Below, in pieces: positions 7,655 to 16,843 of a stretch of 64,000 nt of DNA. The notes beneath the pieces were generated by a model. That model was not told the origin of the DNA. It was given only the letters and a program-made list of their open reading frames with translations, and did not search any database. The DNA lies in the NCBI GenBank assembly GCA_938040725.1, contig CALHZX010000058.1:1-64000 (forward strand), given 5' to 3'. Made by a program: the position numbers and the translations under genes. The stretch is from an uncultured Actinomyces sp. (GTDB lineage: Bacteria > Actinomycetota > Actinomycetes > Actinomycetales > Actinomycetaceae). Numbering within the stretch: position 1 is the stretch's first letter; the number at the start of each line of letters is the position of its first letter.

Positions 7655-9007
7655 TTATGCGGTGAGATCACGCACCATGACGACGTCAAAATTGCGCACG
7701 CCTCCCACATCAAACGTACGGCTCGAGCGTTTGCGGAAGCCATGGCGTGTGTAGAAGGCCTGTGCGGGCTTGTTGCCACGGTTAGTGCCCAGGACGATAG
7801 ACGTGTGCCCAGCCTCGCCCGCGTCGGCGACGGCTCGCTCGATCAGCGCATCGGCAACACCGCTCCCCCGCCACTCCTCGTCCACGTAGCACTTGGACAG
7901 GTAGGCACTGCCTTCCTCGACGCGCCCGGGGCGCACGAGGTCGCTCGGCAGTGCCTCCGGTCCGACGTGAGTGAGCACGTAACCGACGAGGCCACCCCAG
8001 ACCTCAGCGACGAACACGCGGTGACGCTCGGGATCTGAAATAAGAGCGTCAAACACGTCGGGGCTCAGCTGCGTGGCGATATGCTCGGCGATCGCCTCCT
8101 GGGGCAGGTTCTCCGGGCACGCGGCCGGGAAGGTGCGCGCAGCAAGTTCACTGACCGCGACAACGTCCTCAAGGTCAGCCAGGCGCACATCAAGCCGTTC
8201 CGCAGCACCCGCCCGCGGATACGCGACGCCGCAGTGGGCCAGAGTCGCGCGGTCCTCTGCTGTCAGGGACGAGGCGTCCAGCGAGAGCGCGAGATCTGGA
8301 CGCACGCGGACCGTCTTTTCGATCGCGCGGTCTCGCCGCCAGCGCGCAATCGCCGCGTGGTTACCACCGAGGAGAACTTCCGGAATGTCGAGGGAACGAA
8401 ACTCGCGCGGCTTCGTGTACACGGGATATTCGAGGAGCCCCGCGCCCGAGTGCGACTCTTCGACGAGGGACTCCGGGTTGCCCATAAAGCCGTCGAGGAG
8501 ACGGGCAACCGCCTCGGTCAGGACCATTGCTGCAACCTCGCCGCCGTTGAGGACGTAGTCGCCGATAGAAAACTCGACGACCTCACCCCCCGCGCCTCGG
8601 TAATGCTCGGCGACGCGCGCGTCGATCCCCTCGTAGCGTCCGCAGGCGACGATGATCTGGTCGGCGTGCGCGAGGTCCTCCACTCGGGCCTGCGTCAAGG
8701 GTGTTCCCGAAGGCGTCGGGATCGCGAGGACACGGCGGAACGAGGCCTGTGCCCCTTCGTCGCAGCTGGGGGCGAGCGGGACGGACAGTACCTCATCCAA
8801 GGCCCGGGCCCACACGTCCGCTCGCATCACCATGCCGGCGCCTCCGCCGTACGGAGTATCGTCGACACTACGATGTTTGCCGGTGGCCCAGTTACGAAGG
8901 TCATGCGCGTGAAGGTCCACAAGACCCGTCTGTTCCGCCTTACCCATCAGGGACAGACGCAGGGGCGCGAAGTAGTCGGGGAAGATAGAGATCAGATCGA
9001 AACGCAC
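7655..9007 (-). CDS. trmD: tRNA (guanine37-N1)-methyltransferase TrmD fused to a GNAT acetyltransferase domain
   Basis: The start is GTG at 9007 (VRFDLISIFPDYF), with GAGGGG upstream and only 4 bp after the rimM stop. Residues 1 to about 265 form a complete TrmD SPOUT domain (YGGGAGMVM, ACGRYEGID, SIGDYVLNGGE and the C-terminal helical part), which methylates G37 of tRNAs with G36. Residues about 270-450 form an additional GNAT domain with YLSKCYVDEEWRGSGVADALIERAV (acetyl-CoA pyrophosphate loop) and NKPAQAFYTRHGFRKR. TrmD alone is normally about 240-270 residues, so this is a true in-frame fusion. The acetylation substrate is unknown; a translation factor or tRNA-linked substrate is only a guess. 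Confidence 0.93.
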   Translation of the reverse strand: MRFDLISIFPDYFAPLRLSLMGKAEQTGLVDLHAHDLRNWATGKHRSVDDTPYGGGAGMVMRADVWARALDEVLSVPLAPSCDEGAQASFRRVLAIPTPSGTPLTQARVEDLAHADQIIVACGRYEGIDARVAEHYRGAGGEVVEFSIGDYVLNGGEVAAMVLTEAVARLLDGFMGNPESLVEESHSGAGLLEYPVYTKPREFRSLDIPEVLLGGNHAAIARWRRDRAIEKTVRVRPDLALSLDASSLTAEDRATLAHCGVAYPRAGAAERLDVRLADLEDVVAVSELAARTFPAACPENLPQEAIAEHIATQLSPDVFDALISDPERHRVFVAEVWGGLVGYVLTHVGPEALPSDLVRPGRVEEGSAYLSKCYVDEEWRGSGVADALIERAVADAGEAGHTSIVLGTNRGNKPAQAFYTRHGFRKRSSRTFDVGGVRNFDVVMVRDLTA

Positions 9008-9011
9008 GAGC

Positions 9012-9524
9012 TTAGTGCCCCTCGCGCTCCGAGACTGCATCATCATCAAAGAGCCCCGGCGGCGCGTCGATCACGACGACGCCACCCTCGACGTCGACGG
9101 TGGGGACCAGCGCCGTCACAAAAGGCACCATCACCGTGCCACGATCAGTGGCGACGAGGAGGAGATCCTGAGCAGCACCGGGCGTGAGCCCACTGACGGT
9201 ACCGAGGACATCACCTGACGGAGTGCGCGCCTCGAGCCCCTTGAGCTCATGCGGATACCAGGCATCCTCCTCCGGATGAGCATCGACGAGCAGGCGCGCA
9301 CCACGCAGCGCCTCGGCCTCCTCACGGGAATTGCATTCCTCAAACGAGGCAAGCACGCGCTCCTTATGGACACGAACGCTCCTCACCGTGAGGTAGCGCT
9401 TCTCCCCTGCAACATCCAACCGGGCACCGGGTGCCAGGACTTCGGGGTCATCACTGCGCACGTCCACGATAACCTCTCCACGCAGGCCGTGGGCGGGACC
9501 GACGATAGCGGCGGTGAGCTGCAT
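9012..9524 (-). CDS. rimM: 16S rRNA processing protein RimM
   Basis: 170 residues, the usual size. The N-terminal RimM barrel opens with IVGPAHGLRGEVIVDVRSDDPE; the C-terminal PRC-barrel includes PHELKGLEARTPSGDVLGTVSGLTPGAAQDLLLV and VPFVTALVPTVDVEGGVVVID. RimM binds S19 and assists 30S head assembly. The gene sits in the canonical rpsP-KH-rimM-trmD order. The start is supported by AGGAGAAC just upstream of the ATG. Confidence 0.95.
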   Translation of the reverse strand: MQLTAAIVGPAHGLRGEVIVDVRSDDPEVLAPGARLDVAGEKRYLTVRSVRVHKERVLASFEECNSREEAEALRGARLLVDAHPEEDAWYPHELKGLEARTPSGDVLGTVSGLTPGAAQDLLLVATDRGTVMVPFVTALVPTVDVEGGVVVIDAPPGLFDDDAVSEREGH

Positions 9525-9613
9525 ATGTTCTCCTCACGATGAACGGGGACTCCCCCGAAGGATACAACGAAGGGGCCCGGCAGTACCGGACCCCTTCGCG
9601 CCGTGTGCGAGTC

Positions 9614-9853
9614 TTACTCGCGATCCGTGTCGACGACGTCAACGCGGACAGTGCCACGCGTGGACAGCGCACCCATGACGGTGCGCAGCGCGCGAGCCGT
9701 CCGACCGCCGCGTCCGATGACGCGACCCAGATCCTCAGGGTTCACGCGAACCTCGAGAAGCTGGCCACGCCGCATGGAACGAGGCGTCACCTCGACATCT
9801 TCGGGGTGGTCAACGATGCCGCTGACCAGGTGCTCCAACGCGTCGGCGAGCAT
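9614..9853 (-). CDS. KH-domain RNA-binding protein (KhpA/YlqC type)
   Basis: 79 residues consisting of a single KH domain. The GxxG loop is GRGGRTARALRTVM, preceded by VRVNPEDLGRVI. Proteins of this family bind RNA and are encoded between rpsP and rimM in most Gram-positive bacteria. It starts only 2 bp after the rpsP stop, so it is cotranscribed and coupled. No odd features. Confidence 0.92.
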   Translation of the reverse strand: MLADALEHLVSGIVDHPEDVEVTPRSMRRGQLLEVRVNPEDLGRVIGRGGRTARALRTVMGALSTRGTVRVDVVDTDRE

Positions 9854-9855
9854 GC

Positions 9856-10323
9856 TCAGGCATCCTCTCCGGCGGCCTCTTCGGATGCCTGCTCGCCGAC
9901 CTGTGCCTCCGCAGCTGCTGCGGCAGCGGCGGCCTCTTCCTCGGCCTTCTTGGCGGAAGCAGCGGCCTTGGACTTCTCGGCAGCAGCCTCGGCGTCCTTA
10001 ATGGCCTGCTCGGCCTGGGCGGCCTTGTCGTTCTCGGAGACCTTCACGCGGGAAACCGCGTCGGCCTTGCCGTTGAACTTGGCGATGTCACCGGTCAGGA
10101 CCAGCAGGTTGCGGACCTGGTCGGAGGGCTGAGCGCCAACACCGAGCCAGTACTGGGCGCGCTCAGAGTCGATGCGGATGATCGACGGGTTGGGCTGAGG
10201 ATCGTAGTAGCCGACCTCTTCGATGACGCGGCCGTCACGCTTCTTGCGCGAATCGACAACGACAACACGGTACTGGGCAGCGTGGATCTTACCCACGCGC
10301 TTCAGGCGAATTCGAACTGCCAC
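9856..10323 (-). CDS. rpsP: 30S ribosomal protein S16 with a long Ala/Glu/Lys tail
   Basis: The GTG start at 10323 is followed by [30 protein letters not shown], a perfect S16 N-terminus, and the ribosomal core ends near residue 90. The rest (to 155) is a low-complexity, charged tail rich in Ala, Glu and Lys ([21 protein letters not shown]). Such tails occur in S16 of high-GC actinobacteria but are absent from E. coli S16 (about 82 residues). S16 is an early 30S assembly protein. A weak GGAGAG site lies upstream of the GTG. Confidence 0.95.
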   Translation of the reverse strand: MAVRIRLKRVGKIHAAQYRVVVVDSRKKRDGRVIEEVGYYDPQPNPSIIRIDSERAQYWLGVGAQPSDQVRNLLVLTGDIAKFNGKADAVSRVKVSENDKAAQAEQAIKDAEAAAEKSKAAASAKKAEEEAAAAAAAAEAQVGEQASEEAAGEDA

Positions 10324-10453
10324 TTGAGTGGTCTCTCCATTTCAGATTGGTGTGGACCTTTGCGTCCCAAGGTGGGAAACACAGGGGTCGCATTGGACCG
10401 GGACACGACGGCACGCAGTGAGAGGGTCTACGAACCGCCGGGTACAGCTAGCG

Positions 10454-10483
10454 ATTATGCCACATTTCGCACTGATATCCCAA
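10454..10483 (-). promoter_or_regulatory. rpsP operon promoter
   Basis: On the minus strand, -35 TTGGGA (10483-10478), an 18-bp spacer and -10 CATAAT (10459-10454) lie upstream of rpsP. This gives a leader of about 125 nt. The remaining part of the gap between rpsP and the amidohydrolase shows no gene. Confidence 0.6.
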
Positions 10484-10537
10484 GCCAGGGACGTGCGCCG
10501 CGTCGCACGAGTCGGTTAATTCCATCACGCCGGGCGC

Positions 10538-11644
10538 TCAGTCGGAGGTTCGCTCCCACGCAGTGCTTCCTCCAAGCGTGACGCGAGTGGGCCTCGACAA
10601 TGCGAGGGGATCGATCCTCGGGTCCTCATTCAGGAAGAGGAAATCAGCGGGACCGCCCTCGACGAGGCCGGGGTAACCGAGGTAACGCTGGCTCACCCAT
10701 GTGGCTGCATCGATGGTGAACTGAGCGGGCGCTGCCCACTGATGCCAAAGTGCAAGTTCGCCGACGATAGTTCCGTGGTCCTGGTAGCCGCCCGAATCCG
10801 TGCCCATCAGCAACAAAACTCCCGAGTTCACGAGCATCTCGAAGTGCTCGCGGCGCATCTCGTACATGCCCCGCATCGTCGCGGCGTAGACGGGATACTT
10901 CTCCCCCGCCTGCGCGGCAAAGTCCTTGAAGAGCTCTACCTGGCGGAGGGTTGGTGTCACCGCGATGCCGCGCGTGGCAATCTCACTGGCTTGATCCGCA
11001 TCGATTCCGCTTCCATGTTCGATATCGTCAACACCGGCCTCAATGAGCGAATCAATGACGCGATGAGAAAACGCGTGCACAGCGATCCTCGCCCCGGCCT
11101 CGTGCACGGCGCAGACCGCGTCACGCAGGACCGCGGGATCCCACAGGGGCATGAGGTCCGACTCGGATCCTCCGCTGCGATCGATCCAATCGCCGACGAT
11201 CTTCACCCACCCGTCTGAGGTAGATGCCATCGACGCGAGAACGTCGGGAAGCTCACTCTGGTCCTCAACATCGAGCGGCAGATCGCGCATGTAGCGCTTG
11301 GGGCGCGCGACGTGTCGACCACAGCGGATCAGGTGCAGGCCAGTGGCGCGCGCCGCAGGCGAGTTGTCGAGCGGCACACCGCAGTCGCGCACGAGCGTCA
11401 CGCCGCTCGCAAGCGTTGCTCGGGCTTGCTCCGCCATCTCGGGTTCGGACACCGAACCCGTTGCCGAGTATCCGATATGACAGTGGGTATCTACCATGCC
11501 GGGGACGATAAAACCGACCGAGGGCGCGGTGCATTCGCTGCTCACGCGACGAATCACTGCACCATCCACGCGCCACGTACCGCTCACCCACTGCGGGCGC
11601 TCGAACTCGGTATCCGCCCACAGGGCGAGCCCGGAGATCTCCAT
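10538..11644 (-). CDS. Amidohydrolase family protein
   Basis: 368 residues with the amidohydrolase metal-binding pattern: DTHCHIGYS (HxH) near residue 52, VHAFSH and DDIEHGSGID supplying later histidines, and MGTDSGGY with the catalytic Asp. The N-terminal beta-sandwich and C-terminal segment (GGPADFLFLNEDPRIDPL) resemble imidazolonepropionase- or prolidase-type enzymes of this superfamily. The substrate cannot be read from sequence. The start lies 3 bp downstream of the ffh stop, so it may be cotranscribed with ffh, though no functional link is evident. Confidence 0.8.
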   Translation of the reverse strand: MEISGLALWADTEFERPQWVSGTWRVDGAVIRRVSSECTAPSVGFIVPGMVDTHCHIGYSATGSVSEPEMAEQARATLASGVTLVRDCGVPLDNSPAARATGLHLIRCGRHVARPKRYMRDLPLDVEDQSELPDVLASMASTSDGWVKIVGDWIDRSGGSESDLMPLWDPAVLRDAVCAVHEAGARIAVHAFSHRVIDSLIEAGVDDIEHGSGIDADQASEIATRGIAVTPTLRQVELFKDFAAQAGEKYPVYAATMRGMYEMRREHFEMLVNSGVLLLMGTDSGGYQDHGTIVGELALWHQWAAPAQFTIDAATWVSQRYLGYPGLVEGGPADFLFLNEDPRIDPLALSRPTRVTLGGSTAWERTSD

Positions 11645-11647
11645 GCC

Positions 11648-13231
11648 TCAGAGCTGGCCGAGCATCCGCTTGACGTCGTCCGGCAGATCATCGATCGTCG
11701 GACGCGCAGCGGGAGCCTCTTGCGCAACGCCGAAGGACGAGCCCTTGGGAGCGCTACGCTCCGACGGAGGCAGCATGGCTTCAAGCTCCTGCTGACGACG
11801 CTTCGCGGGATTACCAGAACGCGCGCTCTTCTTCATCCGTGCACGCTGAGCCTGCGCCTTACGAGCGTTAGCCTTCTGCTTGGCCTTGCCGCCGCGTCCG
11901 GGAAGCGCGCCCATGCCAGGCACGCCGCCGCCCATCTGCCCCATCTGCGCCATCATCTCGCGCGCCGCCTCGAAGCGCTGCACAAGCTGATTGACCTCGG
12001 TGACGGTCGTGCCAGAACCGCGGGCGATACGCGCGCGACGCGAACCGTTGAGGATCGAGACATCCTCGCGCTCGGCAGGGGTCATCGAGCGGACGATGGC
12101 CTCCACACGATCCACCTCACGCTCGTCGAAGTTTTCGATCTGCTCGCGCATCTGTGCGGCACCCGGGATCATGCCGAGCATCTTCTTCATGGAGCCCAGC
12201 TTCTTGATCTGCTGCAGCTGGCTCAGGAAGTCCGCGAGGGTCAGCTGGCCGGCCATCGCCTTGGCCGCGACCTTCTCTGCCTCCTCGGCGTCCATCTTCT
12301 TTTCGGCCTGCTCGATGAGGGTGAGAATGTCACCCATGTCGAGGATGCGCCCCGCCATGCGGTCGGCGTGGAAGCGCTCGAAGTCATCCAGGCCCTCACC
12401 TGTCGAGGCGAAAAGGATCGGCGCGCCCGTCACACCGCGCACGGACAGCGCGGCACCGCCGCGCGCGTCGCCATCCAGCTTCGACAGGACGACACCCGTG
12501 AAACCAACACCGTCGCGGAAGGCCGTGGAGGTGGAGACCGCATCCTGGCCGACCATGGCGTCGAGGACGAACATGATCTCGTGGGGGCGCACGGCGTCGC
12601 GGATAGCGATCGCCTGGTCCATCATCTCCTGGTCGACACCGAGGCGACCGGCCGTATCGACGATGACCACGTTGATGCCACTCTGGCGGGCGAACTCGAC
12701 GCCGCTGCGCGCGACCTCGACCGGGTCACCGACACCGTTGCCGGGTTCGGGTGCCCACACCTTCACACCGGCGCGCTCACCAACAACCTGCAGCTGCTGG
12801 ACAGCGTTGGGGCGCTGGAGGTCCGAGGCAACGAGGAGGACGGTCTTACCCTCCTCGCGCAGCCACTTGCCGAGCTTGCCCGCCAGCGTGGTCTTACCGG
12901 CACCCTGGAGACCCGCGAGCATGAACACCGTGGGACCAGACTCGGCGAAGGTCAGCTCACGCGTCGCGCCACCGAGGATCTCGACGAGTTCCTCGTGAAC
13001 GATGGAGACGACTTGCTGACCGGGGTTGAGAGCCTTGGAGCGGGCCGCGCCGTAGGCCTTTTCACGCACCTGCGTGGTGAACTGACGAACGACGGGGAGC
13101 GCGACGTCGGCGTCGATGAGCGCACGCCGAATGTCGGAAATCGCGTGATCGACGTCCGACTCGGTCAGGACGCCGCGGCTGCGCAGGCTGCGGAAGGACT
13201 GGGTCAGGCGATCTGACAGGTTTCCAAACAC
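11648..13231 (-). CDS. ffh: Signal recognition particle GTPase Ffh
   Basis: 527 residues. The N domain (1-90) is followed by the G domain with GLQGAGKTTLAGKL, VDTAGRLGVDQEMMDQ and SKLDGDARGGAAL, and the methionine-rich M domain (from about 300; LSQLQQIKKLGSMKKMLGMIPG, SRRARIARGSGTTV) that binds 4.5S RNA and signal sequences. The C-terminus extends in a Lys/Arg/Ala-rich tail (KAKQKANARKAQAQRAR), a common actinobacterial feature. Ffh delivers ribosome-nascent chains to FtsY, encoded immediately upstream. Confidence 0.97.
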   Translation of the reverse strand: MFGNLSDRLTQSFRSLRSRGVLTESDVDHAISDIRRALIDADVALPVVRQFTTQVREKAYGAARSKALNPGQQVVSIVHEELVEILGGATRELTFAESGPTVFMLAGLQGAGKTTLAGKLGKWLREEGKTVLLVASDLQRPNAVQQLQVVGERAGVKVWAPEPGNGVGDPVEVARSGVEFARQSGINVVIVDTAGRLGVDQEMMDQAIAIRDAVRPHEIMFVLDAMVGQDAVSTSTAFRDGVGFTGVVLSKLDGDARGGAALSVRGVTGAPILFASTGEGLDDFERFHADRMAGRILDMGDILTLIEQAEKKMDAEEAEKVAAKAMAGQLTLADFLSQLQQIKKLGSMKKMLGMIPGAAQMREQIENFDEREVDRVEAIVRSMTPAEREDVSILNGSRRARIARGSGTTVTEVNQLVQRFEAAREMMAQMGQMGGGVPGMGALPGRGGKAKQKANARKAQAQRARMKKSARSGNPAKRRQQELEAMLPPSERSAPKGSSFGVAQEAPAARPTIDDLPDDVKRMLGQL

Positions 13232-13281
13232 GTGTTTACTCCCAAGATGGCGGCTGTACTAGGCACAGGTTAGCGCACCTC

Positions 13282-13308
13282 GGCCCCGGGAGTCTCCTCA
13301 CCGGGGCC
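13282..13308 (-). terminator. Hairpin terminator after ftsY
   Basis: A perfect 8-bp GC stem, GGCCCCGG (13282-13289) with CCGGGGCC (13301-13308) and an 11-nt loop. It lies between the ftsY stop and the ffh start on the minus strand. Confidence 0.6.
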
Positions 13309-13333
13309 AAGGCGCGCGTCGTAAGTGGAGGGT

Positions 13334-14575
13334 TCAGCCCTGCGCGCAGCCCACGATCGCGTCGACAAAGCCCTGCGGATCGAAGGGCGCAAGATCATCG
13401 GCGCCCTCGCCGAGGCCGACGAACTTCACGGGGACACCCAGCGCGCGCTGCACGGACACGACGATGCCGCCCTTAGCAGAGCCGTCGAGCTTCGTCAGAA
13501 CGATACCGGTCACGCCGGTAGCCTCGGCGAACACTTCGGCCTGCTTCATGCCGTTCTGGCCCGTGGTGGCGTCGAGGACGAGGAGGACTTCGGAAACCGG
13601 AGCATGCTTCGTCATCACGCGCTTGATCTTGCCGAGCTCGTCCATCAGCGTGGACTTATTCTGCAGACGTCCCGCCGTATCGACGAGGACCACATCGACG
13701 TCACGGCCCACACCCTCGCGCACAGCCTCGAAGGCGACGGAAGCCGGGTCGGCACCCTCACGATCACTACGTACGACATCCACGCCCACGCGCTCGCCCC
13801 ACGTTGCGAGCTGGTCGGCGGCGGCCGCGCGGAAGGTATCGGCGGCACCGAGGATCACAGACTTATCTTCCGCCACGAGGATACGCGCCAGCTTGCCGAC
13901 GGTCGTGGTCTTACCGGTACCGTTGACGCCCACCATGAGGACAACGGCAGGCTTCAAGTCGCCGTCGACCTCCGGGCGCTCAAGGTTCAGGGAGCGATCC
14001 ATGTCGGGGCCGACGAGAGCGAGCAACTCCTCGCGCAGGATCGCGCGGATACGCGCCTCGTCCGTGACGGATTCGACGGCGACGCGGCGCTTGAGCGCCT
14101 CCATCAGCGTGTCGGTAGCCTCAAGGCCGAGGTCGGCGATAAGGAGCGATTCCTCGATCTCCTCCCAGTCGGCGGCGCTGAGCTGGCCTCGGCTCAGAAC
14201 ACCGAGAATGGCGCGCCCCAGCGAACCGGAGGACGCGAGGCGTTCACGCAGGCGCTCCATGCGACCGCGCACAGGTTCGGGGCGCTCGATGGACGAGGCC
14301 GGAGCGGCGGGTGTCTCAGAAGGCTCCTCAGACGCCGACACAGGTGTATCAGACGGGCCAGCGCGAGGCTCATCGCCACCTTCTTGCGGGGCAGAAGCGG
14401 GCGCGTCACCGGGTGCTTCGGCAGACACCTGCGGCTGAACGGGGATACTGACGTCGTCCGTAGAGCGGCGCTTGGAACTGGCAGCGATGCGGATGAGCAC
14501 ACCGATCAGCACAGCAACCACCAGGCCGATAACGACCGCCCACGGCGACTGGAGAGTGGAGATAAAAGCGTCCAT
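13334..14575 (-). CDS. ftsY: Signal recognition particle receptor FtsY
   Basis: 413 residues. An N-terminal hydrophobic segment (about 11-30) anchors it to the membrane, followed by an acidic Pro/Ala-rich A domain (about 40-105) and the NG domain: GVNGTGKTTTVGKLA, DTFRAAAADQL, VDTAGRLQNK and TKLDGSAKGG. It is the SRP receptor GTPase, partner of Ffh. The mRNA may be leaderless: GATAAT lies 6 nt before the ATG, inside an inverted repeat TCCATAGGG/CCCTATGGA (14571-14596) that spans the start codon. Confidence 0.96.
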   Translation of the reverse strand: MDAFISTLQSPWAVVIGLVVAVLIGVLIRIAASSKRRSTDDVSIPVQPQVSAEAPGDAPASAPQEGGDEPRAGPSDTPVSASEEPSETPAAPASSIERPEPVRGRMERLRERLASSGSLGRAILGVLSRGQLSAADWEEIEESLLIADLGLEATDTLMEALKRRVAVESVTDEARIRAILREELLALVGPDMDRSLNLERPEVDGDLKPAVVLMVGVNGTGKTTTVGKLARILVAEDKSVILGAADTFRAAAADQLATWGERVGVDVVRSDREGADPASVAFEAVREGVGRDVDVVLVDTAGRLQNKSTLMDELGKIKRVMTKHAPVSEVLLVLDATTGQNGMKQAEVFAEATGVTGIVLTKLDGSAKGGIVVSVQRALGVPVKFVGLGEGADDLAPFDPQGFVDAIVGCAQG

Positions 14576-14596
14576 AGGGTCATTATCCCCTATGGA
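14571..14596 (-). promoter_or_regulatory. Inverted repeat with -10 box over the ftsY start
   Basis: TCCATAGGG (14571-14579) and CCCTATGGA (14588-14596) form a 9-bp inverted repeat. Between them, on the minus strand, lies GATAAT, 6 nt before the ftsY ATG. The element could be a leaderless promoter with an overlapping operator, or an RNA hairpin at the start codon. Confidence 0.4.
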
Positions 14597-14645
14597 CGCT
14601 CTTCACAGAAAACCTGAGCGCAGCATCACTGCCTGAGGCCTGCGC

Positions 14646-15032
14646 CTACTCCTGGACTGACGTGTCCGGCCCGTCGGAACCCCGACGACCGCGATCAAAA
14701 CGTTCACTCACGCGGCCGGTGACTGTCTCCAGCCGATCAATGCCCGGCAGGCGGTCAGCGTCGAAGTATGCGCTCCGTGACTCAGCATTTTGAAGGAGAG
14801 ACTGCAGGGAAGCTGTCCGCGGCACCACGGGACCATCGGGGGACGTCGAGGCGCGCTTGGGCAGCGAATGATGAGTCTTCACCTCGTCCGCGATTTCTTC
14901 GCTCTCTCGCTTGATGACGCCCTTCCACTCGTCCGCGCTACGACGAGACAGAGCCAGCACCGCCACGACACCACCGGCGACGACGAGGACAAGAACGACA
15001 GTCACAACAAGAATCAACGCACCCTCAAGCAT
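14646..15032 (-). CDS. Hypothetical single-pass membrane protein
   Basis: 128 residues with one strongly hydrophobic N-terminal helix (about 5-28; ALILVVTVVLVLVVAGGVVAV) followed by a charged, probably cytoplasmic tail with no recognised domain. AGGATG lies a few bases before the ATG. It lies between ftsY and the sigma factor gene on the same strand. Coding status is supported by the membrane segment and lack of overlap with other genes; the family is not recognised and no function is proposed. Confidence 0.65.
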   Translation of the reverse strand: MLEGALILVVTVVLVLVVAGGVVAVLALSRRSADEWKGVIKRESEEIADEVKTHHSLPKRASTSPDGPVVPRTASLQSLLQNAESRSAYFDADRLPGIDRLETVTGRVSERFDRGRRGSDGPDTSVQE

Positions 15033-15106
15033 GTTATCATCCTGCCCTATCGGACCCCGCTGTGCGATGGAGCCACCCGCACAAACGAGCTTTGTGACGA
15101 TATTGT

Positions 15107-15142
15107 CATGGGGGCCAGGAACGTTTGTTCCCAGCCCCCATG
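15107..15142 (-). terminator. Hairpin terminator after the sigma factor gene
   Basis: A long stem: CATGGGGGC (15107-15115) with GCCCCCATG (15134-15142), continued inside by GGAAC/GTTCC around a GTTT loop. It lies just downstream of the sigma factor stop on the minus strand. Confidence 0.7.
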
Positions 15143-15157
15143 AATGACGGTTGCGCG

Positions 15158-16699
15158 TCAGTCGAGGTAATCTCGCAGCACCTGCGAACGCGACGGATGG
15201 CGCAGCTTCGACATCGTCTTGGACTCGATCTGACGGATACGCTCACGCGTTACGCCGTAGACCTTGCCGATCTCGTCGAGGGTCTTCGGCTGACCATCGC
15301 CCAGACCAAAGCGCATCGACACGACGCCTGCCTCACGCTCGGAGAGCGTATCCAGCACGTTGTGGAGCTGCTCCTGCAGCAGGGTGAAGGACACCGCATC
15401 CGCCGGGACGATAGCCTCGGAGTCTTCAATCAGGTCACCAAACTCAGAATCGCCGTCCTCACCGAGAGGCGTGTGCAGCGAAATCGGCTCGCGTCCGTAC
15501 TTCTGAACCTCGACGACCTTCTCGGCGGTCATGTCGAGTTCCTTGGCCAGTTCCTCCGGCGTGGGTTCACGGCCCAGGTCCTGCAGCATCTGACGCTGGA
15601 CGCGGGCCAGCTTGTTGATGACCTCCACCATGTGGACGGGAATACGAATCGTGCGGGCCTGGTCCGCCATCGCACGGGTGATCGCCTGACGGATCCACCA
15701 TGTGGCGTAGGTCGAGAACTTGTAGCCCTTGGAGTAGTCAAACTTTTCCACGGCGCGAATGAGGCCGAGATTGCCTTCCTGGATGAGATCCAGGAACTGC
15801 ATGCCGCGACCGGTGTATCGCTTGGCCAGCGACACAACCAGACGAAGGTTCGCCTCGAGCAGGTGGTTCTTTGCCTGCTGACCATCCTGCGCGAGGAAGT
15901 GCAGCTCACGACGCTCGCGGCTGGTCATCTCGTCGGCCTGGTTCTTCAGCTTGTACTCGGCGTACAGGCCAGCCTCGATACGGCGAGCAAGGTCAACTTC
16001 CTGCTCCGCGTTCAGCAGGGAAACCTTACCGATCTGCTTGAGGTAGTCCTTCACCGGGTCGGCGGTCGCACCGGCGACAGTCACCTGCTGAACAGGCTCG
16101 TCGGTCTCGTCGGAATCCGAGACCACGAATCCGCCCTTCACATGAATGCCGGCGTTGGTGCGTTCACGCAACGCTGCACCCTCGGCGACCTTCGGGTCCT
16201 CTTCCTCGGCCTCTTCCTCGGCGTCGCTCACTTCCTCATCGTCGGCGTCTGCCTCGAGATCCGGATCCTCAAGATCGTCGCCCGTGGGCTCGAAGTCTTC
16301 CGCAACGGTGTCATCGAGTTCCTCGACGGCAACCTCTTCGACGATGTCCTCGTCCTTCTTCTTGCGACCGCGCGGCTTCTTGGCCGCAGGCTTCTTCGCA
16401 GCCTCATCCACGGCGGAGCCGGCTTTCTTCGCGGTCTTCTTGGCAGGAGCCTTCTTCGCCACGGGCTTATCAGCCTCGGCGGCGTCGGCCTTCTTCGTCG
16501 TCTTCTTCGCGGGAGCCTTCTTCCCCGGCGCCTTCTTCGCGGCCGACTTCTTCTCCTCGGCTGGTGCGCTAGCCGCGGGGGCCGTGGCCTTCTTGGCGCG
16601 CGTCGTCTTCTTCGCGGGGGTCGTCACCTCCGTGGTTTCCTCAGTCGTCGCGGAGTCCTTTGCCGAAGCGCGAGATGCACTCACACGGGTCCCTTTCAT
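15158..16699 (-). CDS. rpoD: Principal RNA polymerase sigma factor (sigma-70, RpoD/HrdB type)
   Basis: About 513 residues from ATG 16699 ([12 protein letters not shown]); the GTG at 16684 follows AAAGGG closely and is an alternative. The N-terminal 150 residues are a Lys/Ala/Thr-rich histone-like stretch (repeats of AKKAPAKK type), then an acidic linker. Region 1.2 begins near [16 protein letters not shown]. Region 2 shows [37 protein letters not shown] and [13 protein letters not shown], and region 4 ends with [22 protein letters not shown]. This is the housekeeping sigma factor. The leader holds a GCCGAT/ATCGGC inverted repeat (16720-16736). Confidence 0.95.
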   Translation of the reverse strand: MKGTRVSASRASAKDSATTEETTEVTTPAKKTTRAKKATAPAASAPAEEKKSAAKKAPGKKAPAKKTTKKADAAEADKPVAKKAPAKKTAKKAGSAVDEAAKKPAAKKPRGRKKKDEDIVEEVAVEELDDTVAEDFEPTGDDLEDPDLEADADDEEVSDAEEEAEEEDPKVAEGAALRERTNAGIHVKGGFVVSDSDETDEPVQQVTVAGATADPVKDYLKQIGKVSLLNAEQEVDLARRIEAGLYAEYKLKNQADEMTSRERRELHFLAQDGQQAKNHLLEANLRLVVSLAKRYTGRGMQFLDLIQEGNLGLIRAVEKFDYSKGYKFSTYATWWIRQAITRAMADQARTIRIPVHMVEVINKLARVQRQMLQDLGREPTPEELAKELDMTAEKVVEVQKYGREPISLHTPLGEDGDSEFGDLIEDSEAIVPADAVSFTLLQEQLHNVLDTLSEREAGVVSMRFGLGDGQPKTLDEIGKVYGVTRERIRQIESKTMSKLRHPSRSQVLRDYLD

Positions 16700-16831
16700 T
16701 GATGGGTATGCACAACAGAGCCGATTGCAAATCGGCATACCGTGGCCAGTCTAGTGCTTTGCTTCGTAGTTTTCCTGACGGTAGGTGTGAGGATGCCCCG
16801 CATTGACCTCCGCTCAGAGCACAACCTCAGT

Positions 16832-16843
16832 TAGAGTTGCCTC
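16832..16843 (+). promoter_or_regulatory. Leaderless-type -10 box of the polyprenyl synthase gene
   Basis: TAGAGT (16832-16837) ends exactly 6 nt before the ATG at 16844, placing the predicted transcription start on the start codon. No Shine-Dalgarno sequence is present. The -35 region is not convincing. Confidence 0.45.

Noticed and set aside
11312..14617. Long plus-strand frames (634 and 430 codons) opposite ffh and ftsY.
   Set aside because: They mirror well-recognised GTPase genes and show only antisense composition.
15125..16702. A 525-codon plus-strand frame opposite the sigma factor gene, with Leu-rich stretches resembling membrane segments.
   Set aside because: The Leu/Phe runs are the reverse of Lys/Ala codons in the sigma factor's N-terminal tail.
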